Below are positions 61,326-64,000 of a DNA stretch of 64,000 bases, in pieces. Within the stretch, counting starts at the first letter, position 1; each line of letters starts with the position of its first letter. The notes under the pieces were generated by a model. That model ran no database searches. It had not been told where the DNA came from and worked only from the letters and a program-made list of their open reading frames with translations. A program made the translations under genes and the position numbers. The stretch comes from Vreelandella aquamarina. Its GTDB lineage: Bacteria > Pseudomonadota > Gammaproteobacteria > Pseudomonadales > Halomonadaceae. The stretch is taken from NCBI RefSeq assembly GCF_020075495.1, contig NZ_JABYQT010000012.1:22116-86115 (forward strand). Direction: 5' to 3'.

Positions 61326-62507
61326 CCGGCTATCTGCCTTGAGGTACGTCTTCCCCAGAATGGCCATGAGGATGGCGAGCAGGCTACAGAGCACGGCCAT
61401 GCCCAGATAGACGTTGCGCAGCGATTCCAGCCAGACCACGGCGGGGGCGACCGCAATGGGCGAGATAAACTGGCCGAAAAAGAAGGTCGCGGTAAAACCG
61501 CCAAATACCCGGCCACGTACTCGCTGCGGCGTAATGCGCATCAGCCAGGCGGTGGTATTGGGCATGAAGGCGCCCAGACCCAGCCCGGAAATCGCGGCGC
61601 CGATGATGGCCATGGTATAGCCGTGGGTCGTGCCTACCACGAAAAAACCTGCCCCCGCGAGCACGAAGCCCATCACGTAGATGGTCATGACGGATAAAAA
61701 CGGCTTGTAGTAGCCATAGCAGAACGACACGATGCTGGCGGTAAAGGCCGCGGTGGAAAGCGCAATGCCGATGGCCAGGCCGCTGATCTCGCCCTGCTCG
61801 GAGAGCAGAAAGGGCAGTTGGGCAGGAAACAGATAGAACAGCATCATGGCCAGCATGCCGGCGAAATAGGCCAGCGCCGTGCGCCCGATATCGACCTTTG
61901 CCGGTTCCTCTGCAGAGGTGGCGTGCGCACTGGCCTGGGCGTGGGGGGGCTTGAGCATGGCCCAGGCGTAGGGCAGAAGCAGCACGCCGGTCAGGTAGAG
62001 CAGAAAAGGCCCGCGCCAGCTCCAGTCCGACAGCAGCCCGCCGAGGTTGATGAAGACCACCCCGCCAAGCGCCATGCAGCTACTCTGCAGGCCCAGAAAG
62101 CGCACGCGCTCGCTACCCTCGAAATAATCGCCCACCAGTGTCGTGCTGATGCTCAGGATGCCCGCCACGGCGATGCCCATCAGCGCTCTGGAGGCCAGCA
62201 AGAGCTCGACGCTGTCGATCAGAAAGCCCGCGCCACCCGCCAGCCCGTAGATGCTCAGCATCAACAGCAGCAAGGGCTTGCGCCCGAAGCGGTCGGCCAG
62301 ATAGCCCATCAGCGGGCTGAACAGCGTGATCATCAGCGCCGGCAGCGTCAGGATGAGCTGGATCATCACCTGGGGCTGATCGGAAAAATGGCGGCTGATG
62401 CCGGGAAGCGCAGGCGCAATGATCGCCCCTGACATCACAGTCATGGTGCTGGCAAACAGCAGCACGGCTTTGGTGTGCGTTGAACGGTTGATGGTCGGTT
62501 TCCCCAC
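61320..62507 (-). CDS. MFS transporter
   Basis: A 395-aa major facilitator with twelve hydrophobic segments. Motif A is clear between helices 2 and 3 (GYLADRFGRKPLLLL). The N terminus SGAIIAPALPGISRHF and motif C-like region GGVVFINLGGLLSDWSW suit a drug:proton antiporter (DHA1) type, but sugar or metabolite export is possible. The central cytoplasmic loop (about 185-210) is rich in alanine and acidic residues. It lies between the sugar-synthesis genes and tRNA-Pro, with nothing to fix its substrate. Confidence 0.9.
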   Translation of the reverse strand: MGKPTINRSTHTKAVLLFASTMTVMSGAIIAPALPGISRHFSDQPQVMIQLILTLPALMITLFSPLMGYLADRFGRKPLLLLMLSIYGLAGGAGFLIDSVELLLASRALMGIAVAGILSISTTLVGDYFEGSERVRFLGLQSSCMALGGVVFINLGGLLSDWSWRGPFLLYLTGVLLLPYAWAMLKPPHAQASAHATSAEEPAKVDIGRTALAYFAGMLAMMLFYLFPAQLPFLLSEQGEISGLAIGIALSTAAFTASIVSFCYGYYKPFLSVMTIYVMGFVLAGAGFFVVGTTHGYTMAIIGAAISGLGLGAFMPNTTAWLMRITPQRVRGRVFGGFTATFFFGQFISPIAVAPAVVWLESLRNVYLGMAVLCSLLAILMAILGKTYLKADSRL

Positions 62508-62685
62508 GTCATTGTTATTGCTGGTACAAAGCCCCGCAGGCTCGAGAAGGCGCTGATGGTAGCACAGTTATTAGCAGGCTATTTAGAGGGGCAGGCAGAT
62601 ACCGAAGCGGGAAGTGGCCGACCAAGAGATCTGCCGCAGGGTGTGAGGAGGGCAAATCGCCGGGGAAAGAAACGCGGCGCAGGCC

Positions 62686-62722
62686 ACAAAAAAACCGCCA
62701 GCTGGTGATCCAGCTGGCGGTT
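62686..62722 (-). terminator. Terminator of tRNA-Pro
   Basis: A 13-bp perfect stem (62693-62705 with 62710-62722), loop of four bases, then a run of A on the + strand (U in the leftward RNA). It begins eleven bases after the CCA end of the tRNA. Confidence 0.93.
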
Positions 62723-62732
62723 CTTGAATTCT

Positions 62733-62809
62733 TGGTCGGAATAGCAGGATTCGAACCTACGACCTCTGCCTCCCGAAGGCAGCGCTCTACCAAGCTGAGC
62801 TATATTCCG
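62733..62809 (-). tRNA. tRNA-Pro(CGG)
   Basis: A 77-nt cloverleaf on the minus strand with encoded CCA. Acceptor CGGAATA pairs with TATTCCG before ACCA; D-arm AGCTCAGCTTGGTAGAGC; anticodon arm CTGCC-TTCGGGA-GGCAG with anticodon CGG; T-arm GTAGGTTCGAATCCTGC. The C at position 1 is typical of bacterial tRNA-Pro. Confidence 0.98.
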
Positions 62810-62842
62810 AAGGTTGTGAGACGTGCTCTACAACGGAGCTGA

Positions 62843-62871
62843 ATCTTACACAGGCGGGCAGGATTTTTCAA
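62843..62871 (-). promoter_or_regulatory. Sigma70 promoter of tRNA-Pro
   Basis: On the minus strand TTGAAA (62871-62866), exactly 17 bases, then TAAGAT (62848-62843). This is near-consensus and would start transcription about 27 nt before the mature tRNA. Confidence 0.88.
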
Positions 62872-62897
62872 GCCCCCGCGCCACCTGCGCATGAAAT

Positions 62898-63902
62898 TTA
62901 TGCCTGCCGGTCGACGGCCATGCGGGCGATCTGGGCCATGCTGTCGCGGTAGGCGCTGGGCGGCAGCAGCTCCAGCTGGGCAAGCGCCTTGTCGGCCATT
63001 TCATCGGCGCGCTGGCGGGTGTACTCAAGGGCGCCGGTTTCGTGAACGATGGCCAGCACCTCGTCGAGCTGCTCGAGCCCGCCCTTGCGGATCACCTGGC
63101 GGACCAGCTTGGCCTGCTCCGGCGTGCCCTGCTCCATGGCGTGAATCAGCGGCAGCGTGGGCTTGCCTTCGGCCAGGTCGTCGCCGACGTTCTTGCCCAT
63201 GGCATCGGCATCGCCCTGATAATCGAGAAGGTCATCGATCAGCTGGAAGGCAAGCCCCAGGTAGCGGCCGTAAAGTTTGAGTGCCTCGGCCTGTTCGGCA
63301 GTGGCGCCGGCCAGTACCGCGCCGCTGTGGGTGGCGGCTTCGAACAGCATGGCGGTCTTGCCCTGGATGGTCTCGAAGTAGTCCGCCTCGGAAATGCTCG
63401 GGTTGCCGATATTGGTCAGCTGCAGCACTTCGCCTTCGGCAATGGTGCAGGTGGCGCTGGAGAGAATCGCCATGATCTCCATCGAGCCCACGTCCACCAT
63501 CAGCTGGAACGAGCGCGAGTAGAGAAAATCGCCGACCAGCACCGAAGGCGCGTTGCCCCAGGCGTCGTTGGCGGTCTTCTTGCCGCGACGCAGGTGCGAT
63601 TCATCGACCACGTCGTCGTGCAGCAATGTCGAGGTGTGCATGAACTCGATCAGCGTGGCGAGCGTCACGTGCTTGTCGCCTGCATAGCCCAGCGAGCGGG
63701 CCGCCAGCAGTACCAGCAGCGGGCGCAGGCGCTTGCCGCCGCTTTCGATGATGTACTGGCTGATGGTCTCGACGAGCGGGACTTTCGAGGTGAGCTGCTC
63801 AATGATCGTCCGGTTGACGGCTTCAAAGTCATCGGCCACCACGGCGTGCAGCGGTGAAGGCGTTGGGCTGGCAGTCGGGGTTGAGGAGACGTTGGCAGTC
63901 AT
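62898..63902 (-). CDS. ispB: Octaprenyl-diphosphate synthase family (trans-prenyl chain elongation)
   Basis: A 334-aa polyprenyl diphosphate synthase making the side chain of ubiquinone. The first aspartate-rich motif is STLLHDDVVDESHLRRG and the second FQLIDDLLDYQGD; GGKRLRP and GKTAMLFEAA are also conserved. The small residues upstream of the first DDxxD suit long-chain products. The first 18 residues (rich in S, T, P) look disordered; an internal later start is possible, but GGAA precedes the ATG at 63902. The last 98 bp of the window show no gene; upstream of ispB one often finds the divergent rplU-rpmA genes, which would lie beyond the edge. Confidence 0.95.
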   Translation of the reverse strand: MTANVSSTPTASPTPSPLHAVVADDFEAVNRTIIEQLTSKVPLVETISQYIIESGGKRLRPLLVLLAARSLGYAGDKHVTLATLIEFMHTSTLLHDDVVDESHLRRGKKTANDAWGNAPSVLVGDFLYSRSFQLMVDVGSMEIMAILSSATCTIAEGEVLQLTNIGNPSISEADYFETIQGKTAMLFEAATHSGAVLAGATAEQAEALKLYGRYLGLAFQLIDDLLDYQGDADAMGKNVGDDLAEGKPTLPLIHAMEQGTPEQAKLVRQVIRKGGLEQLDEVLAIVHETGALEYTRQRADEMADKALAQLELLPPSAYRDSMAQIARMAVDRQA

Positions 63903-64000
63903 GGGTTCCGTTCATCGCGGCAGGTGAAGGGGCATGCCCCGTAAGTTGGGGTCATGCTATGGGGCTGCCGGTAAGGCGTCAAGGCGCATTGGGCCAGGGC

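Noticed and set aside
62515..62793. 92-codon leftward frame overlapping tRNA-Pro
   Set aside because: Its start lies inside the tRNA and it reads through the tRNA terminator; artefact.

Overview
The window looks like a chromosomal segment of a GC-rich gammaproteobacterium, most likely a Halomonas-type member of the Halomonadaceae. This is inferred from the whole gene content: a glnA-ntrBC locus under sigma54/NtrC control, an ispB-type prenyl synthase, tRNA-Pro(CGG), a complete arn operon, ugp, a YjgC-type formate dehydrogenase and a sucrose-phosphate synthase fused to its phosphatase. No database search was possible, so the genus is an inference. No insertion sequence, integrase or prophage gene was seen.

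Layout. 1-3928: trailing part of a very long type I-F-like CRISPR array (66 repeats, 65 complete spacers in view). It runs off the left edge, where leader and cas genes would be expected. 4118-6556: an unknown small protein, a secreted esterase and an acyltransferase-3 membrane protein. 6606-11199: nitrogen control, with glnA and glnL-glnG; two sets of NtrC-like sites and -24/-12 promoters are visible, one before glnA and one before glnL. 11209-13651: hydrolase, an entericidin-like small lipoprotein, a VOC protein, a probable CsrB/RsmZ-class regulatory RNA (13008-13188) and a small membrane peptide. 13652-18359: GltS-type symporter, PAP2 phosphatase with a GT4 glycosyltransferase, and an aldo/keto reductase. 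18508-22004: formate dehydrogenase with its DUF1641 partner. 22163-28085: phosphorus scavenging (periplasmic 5'-nucleotidase and ugpBAEC, with a candidate Pho box). 28301-31661: argE, a small unknown, a YchJ-like protein and an orphan Bug-type binding protein.

31700-35671 encodes a 1323-residue membrane GAF-PAS-LOV-GGDEF-EAL protein with a complete LOV signature, so a likely blue-light-responsive cyclic-di-GMP enzyme. 35695-42704: GIY-YIG protein, unknown protein, a FAN1-type nuclease overlapping an XPD/DinG-like helicase, TauE/SafE permease and a MurG-like glycosyltransferase.

42739-57135 reads as an antimicrobial-peptide and envelope-stress island: a sensor kinase and OmpR-class regulator, a divergent RND efflux pair, and arnBCADTEF for 4-amino-4-deoxy-L-arabinose modification of lipid A. 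The promoter regions of the efflux pair and of arn share three identical blocks (14, 9 and 6 bp) at identical spacings. This strongly suggests one regulator, probably the adjacent one, controls both.

57261-61325: sucrose-phosphate synthase/phosphatase with two flanking glycosyltransferases, probably compatible-solute related. 61320-63902: an MFS transporter, tRNA-Pro with a clear promoter and terminator, and ispB.

Start sites were moved downstream from the longest reading frame wherever a ribosome binding site, signal peptide, gene overlap or family length supported it; these choices are stated in the entries.
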